Source of the DNA: Vicinamibacterales bacterium | GTDB lineage: Bacteria > Acidobacteriota > Vicinamibacteria > Vicinamibacterales > 2-12-FULL-66-21 | Direction: 5' to 3' | Assembly (NCBI GenBank): GCA_035699745.1 | Contig: DASSPH010000077.1 | Location: 93,272 to 157,271 of the forward strand | DNA: 64,000 nucleotides | Shown: positions 29,534 through 38,975 of the stretch, one piece after another | How positions within the stretch are numbered: the stretch's first letter is position 1 | Layout: each line of letters opens with the position of its first letter | Made by a program: the position numbers and the translations under genes | The notes under the pieces: model-generated | Seen by the model: only the letters and a program-made list of their open reading frames with translations | Told to the model about the DNA's origin: nothing | Databases searched by the model: none

Positions 29534-31378
29534 TCAGGACCTCCGCAGCACCACCTCCGACACGAGCGCCGGCGCAGTCCCCACGTTGCGGATCGTGACC
29601 GTCGCCGTCTCGCCGCGTTGTTCGACCGATCCTTGAATGGATCCGTGCGGCGAACCGACCGCGTCGAGAGCCCAGCCGGCGACGGCGGCCTGTGAACGAA
29701 ACGACAGCTGCGCCGCCTGCTGCGGCTCGAGCCGCAGCGCAAGGCTCCCGTCGCGCCCCGGCGTCGCGCGCGCGGCTGCCGCGGCAAACAGCCAGGCCGG
29801 AATGGCGACGCTGGACTCCCCGCGGACGATGCCGATGCCCGCCTTGCGGCTGTCCTTGTTCGCATACACCAGCGCCGGGGCGCCGGCAGGCGGAAGCTCC
29901 AGCGGCACGGCCGCATACCGTTCGTGGAACTCCGGCATGCGCTGGAGGTCCTCACCGCTGCGATAGAACGGGGGCGACCCCACGTTGAAGACGATCAGAT
30001 CCGGCTGCCGATCGAACACATAGCGCCCGTCCCCCAGCTCGTGCCCGATCATCCCGCGCCCGATGCCGGCCGGCGGATGCCGAGGCAGGTAGTGGTCGTT
30101 GAGGCCGAGCATGTCCAGCGACGGCAACTCCGACCAGTAGGGCAGGCACCCCGCCGCCGTCACGGCGACGAGCGGCCGCTGCCGCTCGAAGGCGCGCTTC
30201 AGCTGCAGCGCCAGTTCGCGGCAGTCCCATTCCCATCGCTCGGTCATCGCGCGCCGGCTCTGCTTGTCGGTTTTCTGCCGGGCCGCAAACGGAATGACCA
30301 GCGACAGGCAGAGCGCCGCCGCGAGCGCCAGGTAGGCTCGCCTGTGCTGCAGGCGCAGCGCGGCGGCCGCCGCTCCGTCGGCCAGCGCGAACGCGAACAC
30401 GACCACCAGCGGAACGATGTGCCTGAAAGCGGGAAAGATATCGCCGCCGATGAAGACCACGTACGCGCACCACCCGGCGACAGTCAATGACAGATGGATG
30501 CCGCGCCGGCGGCGCTCCCTCGAGGCCAGCGCCGTCGCCAACGAGAGCACGGCGAGCGCGGAGAACGGCAGCAGTGCGGAGAAACCGGCCGAGAGGTACT
30601 CCCATCCGGCCCGGAAGTGATCGGCCGACGGCGCGATCTTCACGAGCGCGGTGTTCGGCACCCATTCCCCGTAGTACAGGCGCCGAAACGCCAGTTGCGC
30701 AACGTAGAAGCCCGCGGGGACGACGGCCGCCTGCCAGAACCAGCGCCGCGCCGCGAGCAGCGACACGCTGGTCACGGCGGTGAAAAGCGCGCCGTCGGGT
30801 CTGGTGAGGCACAGCAGCCCCAGCGTCAACGACAGACCGAGCCGTCCGCTCCGATCGGATCGCTGCCGGTCCAGGACGTCGAGCGTCAGCCCGGTCGCAA
30901 TCGCGAGCAGCGCACCGTAGAGCGGCTGCTCGAGTCCGCCGATGCTCCAGACCACAATCGGAGCGGCGGTGGCGGTGAACGCCAGCGCGATGACGCCGGC
31001 GGCCATGTTGCCGTACGAGACGCGCCGCAGCGATCCCGCCGCAACGGCGAACAGCAGAGCCGCCGTACACGCGACGCCGAGCGCTCGCGCCGCCGCGATG
31101 AGATCCGCGCCCGTGAATCCCGCGGCCGCCACCAGCAGGATCCAGAGCAGGTTCGAGTACCCTTCGACCCGCTCGCCGTCGTTCCACGTCAACCCCTGCC
31201 CGTCGAGCAGGCGATCCGCATAGCGCAGCGAGATCAGCGCGTCGTCCGAGATGAATGGAAGATACGCGCGCGCGTGATACCAGAGAAGCAGAACGAAAGG
31301 CAGGGTGATTGCCGCCGCGATCCAGGTTCGGCGGGTCACGGCCGTCAGCGCACGCACCATCGGAAGCGTTCCGATCAT
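29534..31378 (-). CDS. GT-C glycosyltransferase-like membrane protein (AftB-like N-terminus)
   Basis: 614 residues. The first loop reads '[20 protein letters not shown]' followed by [18 protein letters not shown], the hallmark of bacterial AftB-like and related GT-C enzymes, with the DD pair as likely catalytic or metal residues. About ten membrane spans follow to residue 350, then a soluble C-terminal region with '[20 protein letters not shown]', which recurs in this protein class. Known members use polyprenyl-phosphate sugars (decaprenyl-phosphoarabinose in mycobacteria) on the outer face. The final roughly 100 residues are a beta domain. Donor and acceptor cannot be told. ATG at 31378 is the only sensible start. 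Confidence 0.78.
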   Translation of the reverse strand: MIGTLPMVRALTAVTRRTWIAAAITLPFVLLLWYHARAYLPFISDDALISLRYADRLLDGQGLTWNDGERVEGYSNLLWILLVAAAGFTGADLIAAARALGVACTAALLFAVAAGSLRRVSYGNMAAGVIALAFTATAAPIVVWSIGGLEQPLYGALLAIATGLTLDVLDRQRSDRSGRLGLSLTLGLLCLTRPDGALFTAVTSVSLLAARRWFWQAAVVPAGFYVAQLAFRRLYYGEWVPNTALVKIAPSADHFRAGWEYLSAGFSALLPFSALAVLSLATALASRERRRRGIHLSLTVAGWCAYVVFIGGDIFPAFRHIVPLVVVFAFALADGAAAAALRLQHRRAYLALAAALCLSLVIPFAARQKTDKQSRRAMTERWEWDCRELALQLKRAFERQRPLVAVTAAGCLPYWSELPSLDMLGLNDHYLPRHPPAGIGRGMIGHELGDGRYVFDRQPDLIVFNVGSPPFYRSGEDLQRMPEFHERYAAVPLELPPAGAPALVYANKDSRKAGIGIVRGESSVAIPAWLFAAAAARATPGRDGSLALRLEPQQAAQLSFRSQAAVAGWALDAVGSPHGSIQGSVEQRGETATVTIRNVGTAPALVSEVVLRRS

Positions 31379-31400
31379 ACGGTAACGGCCGGGACCGCTA

Positions 31401-31409
31401 TGCTATAAA
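31401..31409 (+). promoter_or_regulatory. Extended -10 promoter element
   Basis: TGC followed by TATAAA. Transcription would begin near 31416, leaving a roughly 24-base leader with GGAG before the GTG at 31440. This favours GTG over the TTG at 31416, which would be leaderless. Confidence 0.45.
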
Positions 31410-31439
31410 TTCCTCTTGCCACGGACTTTCGCGGAGAGT

Positions 31440-32951
31440 GTGCCGCGCGGGCGCCTCGCCCTGGCGCTCCTCCCCGGCCTTGCGTTCGCGGTCTGGTACG
31501 CGCTGTCGGCCTCGCGCGCCGCCGGCGGGATGGGATTCCCGCTCGACGATTCGTGGATCCACGCGCAGTTCGCCCGCAACCTCGCCACCGGCCATGGGTT
31601 CTCGTACACGGGCGGACGCGCCGTCTCCGGATCCACAGCACCGTTGTGGACCGTCGCGCTCGCCGCCGCGTACTTCATCGTCCGGAACATGATCGCGGCG
31701 GCGTTGATCGCCGGCGTTGCCTGTCAGCTGACGGCGGGCTACTACGCGGTTCGCCTGACGCAGTTGTTCGACGTGCCGCGCGCGGTCGCGCTTCTCGCGG
31801 CGCCGCTCGCGGTCGTCACGCCGGTCATGGTCTGGGGCGCGGTGTCCGGCATGGAAGTGCCGCTCGCGGCGATGCTCGTTCTGGCGGGGCTCTACCACTA
31901 CCTCCGCGCCGGCGACGCCCGCGGCCCGCGGTGGATCGGCGCGGCGCTCCTCGGCCTCGCCGCCCTCGCACGCCCCGAGAGCCTGGCGATCGCGGCAATC
32001 GTCGTCGGCACCGAGTGGCTGCGCCCGGGTCCCATCGGCATGCGCGCGCTGCGGTTCGCCGAGGGATCGCTGATCGTGGCGGTCGTGTTCGCGCCGCTCG
32101 TGCTGTTCAGCTGGTACACGATCGGCCACCCGCTGCCCACGACCTTCTACGCCAAGAGCGGTCCCGGCATTCTGCAGGCGCTGCAGACCGGCGATCGCGC
32201 GATGCTGACGCGCGACGTCGTCGTGTTCGGACCCGCCGCCGTCGCGAACTTCGGCTTGATTCTCCTCGATCAGTTCGGCTGGTCGGCGTGGCTGCTCGCC
32301 GCCGCCGCCGCCGGCGCCGTCATCGCGCGCGGCGCCCGGCGCGTGGGATTGGTGCTGTGCGCGATTCTGCTGCTCGTTCCCTTCGCCATGGGGCTGACCG
32401 CGCCCCAGCGCCTGAAGCCGGACAACGTCCGGTATGCCGCGCAGCTCGTGGCCGTCGCCGTGCCGCTGCTTGCCGGCGGGCTCTACCACCTGCTCCGGCG
32501 GCCGGCATTCGCAGCGGCGCTGATCGGCATGGCGGCGATCTTCACCGCCGAGCGCGCGGTGCGCGGCGTGGACACCTACGCCGGGTCGGTGAGGACGATC
32601 CAGCAGCTGCAGGTGCTCGCCGGCCGCTGGGTTGCCGCGACGCTCCCGGCGGAAGCGATCGTCGCGGTGAACGACGTCGGCGCCATCGCGTACTTCGGCA
32701 ACCGCCGCATCCTGGACCTGGAGGGATTGGTCTCGCCGGAGGTGCTTCCGTACCGGCGGCTGCGCGATCGCGGGTTGAAGACGGTGACCGATTTCCGCCC
32801 CGACTACCTCGTCATCTTCCCGCACTGGTATCCGGATATCGCCGCGTCGCCGATGTTCGTCGAAGTCCGCCGCATTCGCGTGGCCGACAACGTCATCTCG
32901 GCGGGAGACACGCTGGTCGTCTACCGGACGCCCTGGGCGCGCGCGCCCTGA
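31440..32951 (+). CDS. GT-C glycosyltransferase-like membrane protein
   Basis: 503 residues from GTG at 31440. The first periplasmic loop 'GMGFPLDDSWIHAQFARNLA' followed by 'GHGFSYTGGRAVSGSTAPLW' is the same class of GT-C signature as the neighbouring divergent gene, with the acidic pair in LDDSW. About ten spans, then a soluble end with 'IVAVNDVGAIAYFGNRRILD' and 'DLEGLVSPEVLPY', a pattern also seen in AftB-like proteins. It probably adds a sugar from a lipid carrier to the surface glycan. The two divergent GT-C genes may be old paralogues. The 3' end overlaps the convergent membrane-protein gene by 31 bases. Confidence 0.75.
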   Translation: MPRGRLALALLPGLAFAVWYALSASRAAGGMGFPLDDSWIHAQFARNLATGHGFSYTGGRAVSGSTAPLWTVALAAAYFIVRNMIAAALIAGVACQLTAGYYAVRLTQLFDVPRAVALLAAPLAVVTPVMVWGAVSGMEVPLAAMLVLAGLYHYLRAGDARGPRWIGAALLGLAALARPESLAIAAIVVGTEWLRPGPIGMRALRFAEGSLIVAVVFAPLVLFSWYTIGHPLPTTFYAKSGPGILQALQTGDRAMLTRDVVVFGPAAVANFGLILLDQFGWSAWLLAAAAAGAVIARGARRVGLVLCAILLLVPFAMGLTAPQRLKPDNVRYAAQLVAVAVPLLAGGLYHLLRRPAFAAALIGMAAIFTAERAVRGVDTYAGSVRTIQQLQVLAGRWVAATLPAEAIVAVNDVGAIAYFGNRRILDLEGLVSPEVLPYRRLRDRGLKTVTDFRPDYLVIFPHWYPDIAASPMFVEVRRIRVADNVISAGDTLVVYRTPWARAP

Positions 32952-33859
32952 GGCACGAAGAACGCGAACAGGAACGCCGGCAGCAGCAATGGATAGAGCG
33001 GCGTGAAGATCCTCACCTCGATGATGTTCGAGAACAGGAAGGCGACGAGCGCGACGACGGGGACGACGAGGAGCGCCCGGCGCACGAAGAGCGGTGCGCC
33101 GCGATCGCGCAAGGCGATGAACAGCATCGGACCGAAGGCGATCAGCGCGAAGTAGGCGTAGGTCCGATAGTAGGGGTCGTACACCGCCGGCAGCGGGATC
33201 CCGAGATCGGCGAGGTTCCGTCCGGCCTGCCAGTAGTCGTAGTGCGAGAGCCCGCGAACGACCCGCAGGCCGGCGTAGATGGCCAGCCACTCCGCCGCGA
33301 AGGCGAGGGTCAGCCCCGCGGCGCGCCTGCTGAACGGCCGCGCGATCGCGCAGAGCAGCACGAGAAAGACCGACGTTTCGCGGTTCAACGCGGCCGCCGC
33401 CAGCGCCGCGGCAAACAGCAGCCATCGCTCGCGCGCGATGGCGAGCGCGCCGAGCGTGAACAGCGCCAGCTCGGGCATGTGATCGGGATGCGCCCAGGAG
33501 TTGGTGAAGGTCAGCGGCAGCGACGCCGCCACCAGCGCCACGCCCGCGAGGGCGACCTCGGGTTCGAACCACGTCCGCAGGTAGGCGTGCATGATGCAGA
33601 ACGCGAGGAAGATCCACGCCAGGCGTGTCGCGTACCAGACGTTCTGCGCCGACCAGCCGGTCGACTGGGCGAGGTAGTGATTCAGGAACGGGGCGAGCAC
33701 GCGATAGCGCCCGGGTGCGGGCTCGCTATTCTGGACGACGTCGGGAATGAACTTGGTGAACGCGAGCTGCGGGTACGCGCGCATCCGCAGATCGGCGAAA
33801 CCGATCGACACGGCCAGCGTCACGTAGACCATCAGACACAGCGCGTCCTTGCGGGGCAT
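32921..33859 (-). CDS. Multi-span membrane protein of unknown function
   Basis: 312 residues with about eight hydrophobic segments. Early sequence 'QNSEPAPGRYRVLAPFLNHY' and 'NSWAHPDHMPELALFTLGAL' look like the external loops of small GT-C-like or EpsG-like proteins, but no family signature is decisive. ATG at 33859 leaves a 41-base gap to the divergent epimerase gene, where a shared regulatory region must lie. Because it sits among sugar-nucleotide and glycosyltransferase genes, a role in glycan assembly is likely (inference only). Confidence 0.65.
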   Translation of the reverse strand: MPRKDALCLMVYVTLAVSIGFADLRMRAYPQLAFTKFIPDVVQNSEPAPGRYRVLAPFLNHYLAQSTGWSAQNVWYATRLAWIFLAFCIMHAYLRTWFEPEVALAGVALVAASLPLTFTNSWAHPDHMPELALFTLGALAIARERWLLFAAALAAAALNRETSVFLVLLCAIARPFSRRAAGLTLAFAAEWLAIYAGLRVVRGLSHYDYWQAGRNLADLGIPLPAVYDPYYRTYAYFALIAFGPMLFIALRDRGAPLFVRRALLVVPVVALVAFLFSNIIEVRIFTPLYPLLLPAFLFAFFVPQGARAQGVR

Positions 33860-33900
33860 AATGGAAGCGAATTGCGCACTAGTGTAACCGGATTGGATGC

Positions 33901-34860
33901 ATGCGTTGTCTCGTGACCGGCGGGGCCGGCTTCATCGGCAGCAACCTGGTCGATCGGTTGCTCGCGCTCGATCACGAGGTGGTCGTCTACGACAACTTCT
34001 CCACCGGGCAGCGACGGTTCCTCGAGCCGGCGCAGCGCAGCCCGCGGCTGCGTCTGGTCGAAGCCGATACGCTGGACCCGCCGGCGCTCGCCGCCGCGAT
34101 GGACGGATGCGAGACGGTGTTCCACCTCGCCGCGAACGCCGACGTCCGGTTCGGCACGGAGCATCCGAAGAAGGATCTCGAGCAGAACACCATCGCCACC
34201 TTCAACGTGCTGGAAGCGATGCGCGCCAGGGGGGTGCGCCGGATCGTGTTCGCCTCCACCGGATCGATCTACGGCGACGCCGCGCAGGTGCCCACGCCGG
34301 AGACGGCGCCGTTCCCCGTGCAGACGTCCCTCTACGGCGCGTCGAAGCTCGCCGGTGAAGGGTTGATCCAGGCCTACTGCGAGGGGTTCGGCTTCGAAGG
34401 CTACATCTTCCGCTTCGTGTCGATTCTCGGCGAGCGCTACTCGCACGGCCATGTCTTCGATTTCTACAAGCGGCTCCTCGCCGATCCGGGCACGCTTCGC
34501 GTTCTCGGCGACGGGCGGCAGAAGAAGTCGTATCTCTACGTCCACGACTGCATCGACGCGATCTTCACGGCGCTCGAGAAGGCGCGCGGCGGCAAGGTGC
34601 AGATCTTCAACCTCGGCGCCGACGAGTACTGCGAGGTCAACGAGTCGATCGGCTGGATCACGAGCCATCTGGGGCTGCGGCCGGCATTGAGCTACACCGG
34701 CGGCGATCGCGGCTGGATTGGCGACAGTCCGTTCATCTTCCTCGACACCGCGCGCGTGCGCGCCCTCGGCTGGAAACCGTCGCTGTCCATCCGCGACGGC
34801 GTGATCCGCACGCTCGAGTACCTCCAGGCGAATCCCTGGCTGCTGCACGGTCGCGCGTGA
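33901..34860 (+). CDS. NAD-dependent sugar-nucleotide epimerase/dehydratase (GalE/WbpP-like SDR)
   Basis: 319 residues. N-terminal 'MRCLVTGGAGFIGSNLVDRL' is the Rossmann TGGAGFIG loop; 'FASTGSIYGD' and 'TSLYGASKLAGEGLIQAYCE' give the Ser and Tyr-xxx-Lys catalytic set; 'FRFVSILGERYSHGHVFDFY' is typical of UDP-hexose or heptose epimerases. It opens a nine-gene operon that continues with a dehydrogenase-like protein, an SDR, an oxidoreductase and four GDP-heptose genes. The last codons overlap the GTG of the next gene by 4 bases. The substrate could be a UDP-sugar or the GDP-heptose made by the same operon (inference). Confidence 0.85.
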   Translation: MRCLVTGGAGFIGSNLVDRLLALDHEVVVYDNFSTGQRRFLEPAQRSPRLRLVEADTLDPPALAAAMDGCETVFHLAANADVRFGTEHPKKDLEQNTIATFNVLEAMRARGVRRIVFASTGSIYGDAAQVPTPETAPFPVQTSLYGASKLAGEGLIQAYCEGFGFEGYIFRFVSILGERYSHGHVFDFYKRLLADPGTLRVLGDGRQKKSYLYVHDCIDAIFTALEKARGGKVQIFNLGADEYCEVNESIGWITSHLGLRPALSYTGGDRGWIGDSPFIFLDTARVRALGWKPSLSIRDGVIRTLEYLQANPWLLHGRA

Positions 34861-36152
34861 AGGTCTGCGTCTCCGGCCTCTGGCATCTCGGCAGCGTGAC
34901 CGCGGCGTGCCTCGCGGCGGCGGGCCATGAGGTCGCCGCGCTGGACTCCGACGGCGCCGCGATCGAGTCGCTGTCGAACGGCATTCCGCCGGTCGCGGAA
35001 CCCGGCCTGGCGGAGCTGCTGGCGGGCGGGATCGCGAGCGGCCGTCTGCGGTTCGGCGTCGATGCCGCCGCGCAGGTCCCCGAAGCCGATGTGGTGTGGA
35101 TCGCCGCCGATACGCCCGTCGACGACGACGATCGCGCGGACGTCGAGGCCGTGGTGCGATCGGCGGCCGCGCTCTTCCCGCACCTGCGGTCCGGCGCGGT
35201 CGTGCTGATCTCGTCGCAGGTGCCGGTCGGGACCTCGCGCCGGCTCTCGCAGATGTTCGAGCGCGTGGCCGCCGGGCGATCGGTGCAGTTCGTGTATTCG
35301 CCAGAGAATCTCCGTCTGGGCAAGGCGATCGACGCCTTCACGCATCCGTCGCGCGTGATCGTCGGCACGGTCGGGGACGTGGACCGATCCACGGTCGCCG
35401 AACTGCTGCGGCCGTTCACCGATCGCATCGTCTGGATGTCGGCCGAATCGGCCGAGATGACCAAGCACGCGCTCAACGCGTTCCTCGCCGCCTCGATCGC
35501 GTTCATCAACGAGATCGCCGCGCTCTGCGAGCAGGTCGGCGCCGACGCCGCCGACGTCGCGCGCGGGCTGAAGAGCGACCCGCGCATCGGCGAGCAGGCG
35601 TACCTGTCGCCGGGCGGCGCGTTCGCCGGCGGGACGCTCGCCCGCGACGTCATGTTCCTGTCGCAGCTCGGGCGCGAGCACGGCGTCGGCGCGCACCTTT
35701 TGCGGTCCGTGAAGACGAGCAACGACGAACACCGGCAGTGGGCGCAGCGCCGGATTGCCGATCGCCTCGGAGACGTGAACGGCCGCGCGATCGCGGTCTG
35801 GGGATTGACGTACAAACCCGGCACCGACACCCTGCGCCGCTCCAGTGCCGTCGAGCTGTGCCGCTGGCTGCGGGCGCGCGGCGCCGCGGTCCGGGCGCAC
35901 GATCCGGCGGTGCGGCAGCTGCCGCCGGAGCTGGCGGACATCATCGATCTCGTGGACGATCCGCTCGACGCGGTGCGCGGCGCATCGGCGCTGGTCGTCG
36001 CCACGCCGTGGCCGGAGTACCGCAACGCCGATGCCGCCGCCGTCGCCGGACGGATGTCACGCCCGCTGGTCCTCGATGCGGGCCGCTTCCTCGCCGCGGC
36101 GTTTGCGCCGCACCCCGGCCTCGAGTACATCAGCGTGGGAGTCGGCGGATGA
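34857..36152 (+). CDS. UDP-glucose/GDP-mannose dehydrogenase-like protein lacking the catalytic cysteine
   Basis: 431 residues from GTG at 34857. The three-domain layout of nucleotide-sugar dehydrogenases is clear: N-terminal Rossmann (CVSGLWHLGSVTAACLAAAG), 'YSPENLRLGKAIDAF', the central helix 'EMTKHALNAFLAASIAFINE' with Lys203 and Asn207 kept, 'DPRIG' at 241-245, and a C-terminal domain with 'AVWGLTYKPGTDTLRRSSAV'. In true UDP-glucose or UDP-ManNAc dehydrogenases the loop after DpRIG reads GGxCxPKD with a thiohemiacetal-forming Cys. Here it is AFAGGTLARD, with Thr260 where Cys is expected. Full alcohol-to-acid oxidation is therefore doubtful. A two-electron dehydrogenase or epimerase-like role is possible. 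Coupled by 4-base overlaps on both sides. Confidence 0.85.
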   Translation: MKVCVSGLWHLGSVTAACLAAAGHEVAALDSDGAAIESLSNGIPPVAEPGLAELLAGGIASGRLRFGVDAAAQVPEADVVWIAADTPVDDDDRADVEAVVRSAAALFPHLRSGAVVLISSQVPVGTSRRLSQMFERVAAGRSVQFVYSPENLRLGKAIDAFTHPSRVIVGTVGDVDRSTVAELLRPFTDRIVWMSAESAEMTKHALNAFLAASIAFINEIAALCEQVGADAADVARGLKSDPRIGEQAYLSPGGAFAGGTLARDVMFLSQLGREHGVGAHLLRSVKTSNDEHRQWAQRRIADRLGDVNGRAIAVWGLTYKPGTDTLRRSSAVELCRWLRARGAAVRAHDPAVRQLPPELADIIDLVDDPLDAVRGASALVVATPWPEYRNADAAAVAGRMSRPLVLDAGRFLAAAFAPHPGLEYISVGVGG

Positions 36153-37024
36153 CGACGGAGCTGCGCGGGCGTGGAGCGGTGATCACCGGCGCGAGCCAGG
36201 GGCTCGGCCTGGCGATCGCCAAGGCCATGGTCTCCGCCGGCGCCGGCGTCGTCATGTGCGCGCGCGACGCCGGAATGCTGGAACAGGCGCGCGCTGAAGT
36301 GGCGTCGCTGGCGTCGCCGGGCCAGGCCGTGGTGGCTCACCCGGCCGACGTGTCGCGGCGCGACGATGTCGACGCGCTCGCCGGCGCCGCCCTGCGTCTC
36401 TTCCCCGATCTCCAGATTCTCGTCAACAACGCCGGCGTCTACGGGCCGATGGGACCGATCGAGGACGTCGACTGGGACGCGTGGGTGCGGGCGTTCGAGA
36501 TCAACGTGTTCGGCTCGATTCTGATGTGCCGGGCGCTGCTGCCGCACTTCAAGCGGCGCCGCTACGGCAAGATCGTGCAGTTGTCAGGCGGCGGCGCCAC
36601 CGCGCCGCTGCCCCGGGTGACCGCGTACGCGGCGTCGAAGGCGGCGATCGTCCGCTTCGCGGAATCGCTCGCGCTGGAAGTCCAGCAGGACGGGATCGAC
36701 GTGAACGCGATCGCGCCGGGGGCGTTGAACACGCGGATGATGAGCGAGCTGCTCGCGGCGGACCCGGCCGTCGTCGGCGAGGCGTTCCACGCGCGGATGA
36801 AGCGGATCGCGGATGAGGGCGGCACGCCGCTCGAGAAGGGAGCGGCGCTCGCCGTGTTCCTGGCGTCGGCCGCGAGCGACGGGATCAGCGGCCGGCTGCT
36901 CAGCGCCGTCTGGGATCCGTGGGACACGCTGCCTGAGCGCCGCGCGGAGCTCGCGCGGAGTGATGTGTACACGCTGCGCCGGATCGTGCCTGCCGACCGG
37001 GGGCTGAAATGGGATCCGCAGTGA
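36149..37024 (+). CDS. Short-chain dehydrogenase/reductase
   Basis: 291 residues from ATG at 36149 (ATGA overlap). A classical SDR: 'GAVITGASQGLGLAIAKAMV' (TGxxxGxG), NNAG at about 92-95, Ser in 'IVQLSGGGA', Tyr-xxx-Lys in 'VTAYAASKAAIVRFAESLAL', then 'NAIAPGALNTRMM'. NADP or NAD preference is unclear. Residues after 'VFLASAASDGISGRLLS' give an unusual tail containing 'VWDPWDTLPER'. Within this operon it may reduce or epimerise a keto-sugar intermediate (inference). Homologues of this type are often seen beside Gfo/Idh/MocA oxidoreductases, as here; the next gene overlaps by 16 bases. Confidence 0.85.
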   Translation: MTTELRGRGAVITGASQGLGLAIAKAMVSAGAGVVMCARDAGMLEQARAEVASLASPGQAVVAHPADVSRRDDVDALAGAALRLFPDLQILVNNAGVYGPMGPIEDVDWDAWVRAFEINVFGSILMCRALLPHFKRRRYGKIVQLSGGGATAPLPRVTAYAASKAAIVRFAESLALEVQQDGIDVNAIAPGALNTRMMSELLAADPAVVGEAFHARMKRIADEGGTPLEKGAALAVFLASAASDGISGRLLSAVWDPWDTLPERRAELARSDVYTLRRIVPADRGLKWDPQ

Positions 37025-37998
37025 CGCCGCGCGTCGCCATCGTCGGCTGCGGGCTGATCGGCGAGAAACGCTCGCGCGCGCTGGCCGGCGCGCAGTTGAC
37101 CGTGTGCGCCGACGTGCGCCGCGATCGCGCCGAGGCGCTCGCGCGCACCGTGCCGGGGGCGTCGGCGACGGACGACTGGCGGGACGCCGTCGCCCGCGCC
37201 GATGTCGACATCGTCGTCGCCGCCACGGTGAACGATGCGCTGGCGCCCGTCGCCATTGCCGCGCTCGGCGCGGGCAAGCACGTGCTGATCGAGAAGCCGG
37301 CGGGACGGTCGGTCGCCGAGGTCGACGCCGTGGCAGCGGCCGCGTCTCGCGCCGGACGCCGCGTCCGCGTCGGGTTCAACCATCGCTATCATCCGGCGCT
37401 GCGCAAGGCCCGGGCACTCGTCGAGGCGGACGCGCTCGGCGAGATGATGTTCGTGCGCGGCCGCTACGGCCACGGCGGGCGGGTCGGCTACGACCGCGAA
37501 TGGCGCGCCGATCCCGCCGTCGCCGGCGGCGGCGAGCTGATCGATCAGGGCGTGCACCTGATCGATCTCGCGCGCTGGTTCCTCGGCGATTTTCCACACG
37601 TCACGGGATTCGCGCCGACCTATTTCTGGGACATGCCGGTGGACGACAACGCGTTCATGCTGCTGCGCACGGCGCAGGACAAGGCCGCGTTCCTGCACGT
37701 CAGCTGCACCGAATGGAAGAACCTGTTCTCGCTGGAGATCTACGGCAAGCAGGGCAAGCTGCAGATCGACGGGCTTGGCGGCAGCTACGGGCTCGAGCGG
37801 CTGACGTTCTATAAAATGCTGCCGGAGATGGGGCCGCCCGAGACGTCCGCGTGGGAGTTCCCGCGCGGCGACGTCTCCTGGGCTCTCGAATTTGCCGAGT
37901 TCCTCGACGACATCCGCCTCGACCGCACGCCTGCCGCGGGGCTGGCGGACGCGCGCGCGGCGCTCGCCATCGTCGAGGAGATCTACCGCCGGACATGA
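37009..37998 (+). CDS. Gfo/Idh/MocA-family oxidoreductase
   Basis: 329 residues. N-terminal Rossmann 'RVAIVGCGLIGEKRSRAL' (GxGxxG), the family motif 'GKHVLIEKPAG' with the EKP Lys, and 'RVGFNHRYHPALRKARALVE'. 'GGGELIDQGVHLIDLARWFLG' carries the conserved (D)xxxHxxD catalytic His. These enzymes oxidise, reduce or epimerise sugars and nucleotide sugars with NAD(P). Start ATG 37009, overlapping the SDR by 16 bases; end overlapping hddA by 4. It presumably processes a keto-sugar derived from the operon's product. The substrate cannot be assigned from sequence. Confidence 0.88.
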   Translation: MGSAVTPRVAIVGCGLIGEKRSRALAGAQLTVCADVRRDRAEALARTVPGASATDDWRDAVARADVDIVVAATVNDALAPVAIAALGAGKHVLIEKPAGRSVAEVDAVAAAASRAGRRVRVGFNHRYHPALRKARALVEADALGEMMFVRGRYGHGGRVGYDREWRADPAVAGGGELIDQGVHLIDLARWFLGDFPHVTGFAPTYFWDMPVDDNAFMLLRTAQDKAAFLHVSCTEWKNLFSLEIYGKQGKLQIDGLGGSYGLERLTFYKMLPEMGPPETSAWEFPRGDVSWALEFAEFLDDIRLDRTPAAGLADARAALAIVEEIYRRT

Positions 37999-38975
37999 TC
38001 ATCACCCGCAGCCCGCTCCGGATCACGCTCGGCGGCGGCGGCACCGACCTGCCGTCGTATTACCGCCAGCACGGCGGGTTCCTCATCGCCGCCGCGATCG
38101 ACAAGTACGTCTACGTGACGGTGATGCGGCCGTTCGTCGAAGGCATCTTCCTGAAGTATTCGAAGCTGGAGCACGTGCAGGCCGTGGACGACGTCCAGCA
38201 TCCGATCATCCGCGAAGCCATCCGGATGCTCGGCTTCCGCACGCCGCAGCTCGAGATCACCGCGCTGGCCGACATCCCGGCCGGCACCGGCCTCGGATCC
38301 TCGGGCAGCTTTTCGACCGCCTTGCTGAAGGCGTTGTACGCCCACCGGCGCCGTCTGCTGCATCCCGACGAGCTCGCCCAGCTCGCCTGCGACATCGAGA
38401 TCTCGCGGCTGGCCGAGCCGGTGGGGAAGCAGGATCAGTACATCGCCGCGTACGGCGGCGTGACCTGCTTCACGTTCCATCCCGACGAAACCGTCGACGC
38501 GCGGCCGCTCGCGCTGAGCATGGACGCGCTGTTCAACCTGGAAGACAACCTGCTGCTGTTCTTCACCGGCTTCTCGCGGAGCGCCGGATCGATTCTCGAA
38601 GACCAGAAAGTCAGGACCGAGCACGACGATCGCGACATGCTGCGCAACCTGCATTACGTCAAGGAGCTCGGCGTGCGCAGCCTGCGGGCGCTCGAGGAGG
38701 GGGACACGCCGCTCTTCGGCGAGCTGATGCACGAGCACTGGGAGCACAAGAAGCGGCGCTCCGAGGGAATGACCAACCCGCAGATCGACGAGTGGTACGA
38801 GCTGGGACGCGCCAACGGCGCCATCGGCGGCAAGCTCGTGGGGGCCGGCGGCGGGGGATTTCTGCTGTTCTACAGCGAGGACCACCGGCGGCTGCGCGCG
38901 GCGATGTCGCGCGCCGGCCTCGAGGAATTGCGCTTCCGGTTCGATTTCGAAGGAACCAAGGTGTTGTTCGGATGA
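37995..38975 (+). CDS. hddA: D-glycero-D-manno-heptose 7-phosphate kinase (GHMP kinase)
   Basis: 326 residues from ATG at 37995. GHMP-kinase signatures: 'RSPLRITLGGGGTDLPSYYR' at the N-terminus, the phosphate loop 'PAGTGLGSSGSFSTALLKAL', and 'GGKLVGAGGGGFLLFY' at the C-terminus. The combination with 'EPVGKQDQYIAAYGGVTCF' is typical of HddA, which makes D-glycero-alpha-D-manno-heptose 1,7-bisphosphate in the GDP-heptose branch. The assignment is strengthened by direct neighbours: hddC, a SIS isomerase and gmhB. ATGA overlap with both flanking genes. Confidence 0.92.
   Translation: MIITRSPLRITLGGGGTDLPSYYRQHGGFLIAAAIDKYVYVTVMRPFVEGIFLKYSKLEHVQAVDDVQHPIIREAIRMLGFRTPQLEITALADIPAGTGLGSSGSFSTALLKALYAHRRRLLHPDELAQLACDIEISRLAEPVGKQDQYIAAYGGVTCFTFHPDETVDARPLALSMDALFNLEDNLLLFFTGFSRSAGSILEDQKVRTEHDDRDMLRNLHYVKELGVRSLRALEEGDTPLFGELMHEHWEHKKRRSEGMTNPQIDEWYELGRANGAIGGKLVGAGGGGFLLFYSEDHRRLRAAMSRAGLEELRFRFDFEGTKVLFG

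Noticed and set aside
31416..31439. TTG start for the GT-C gene at 31416
   Set aside because: It would coincide with the predicted transcription start. GTG at 31440 has GGAG upstream and begins right before the hydrophobic N-terminus.
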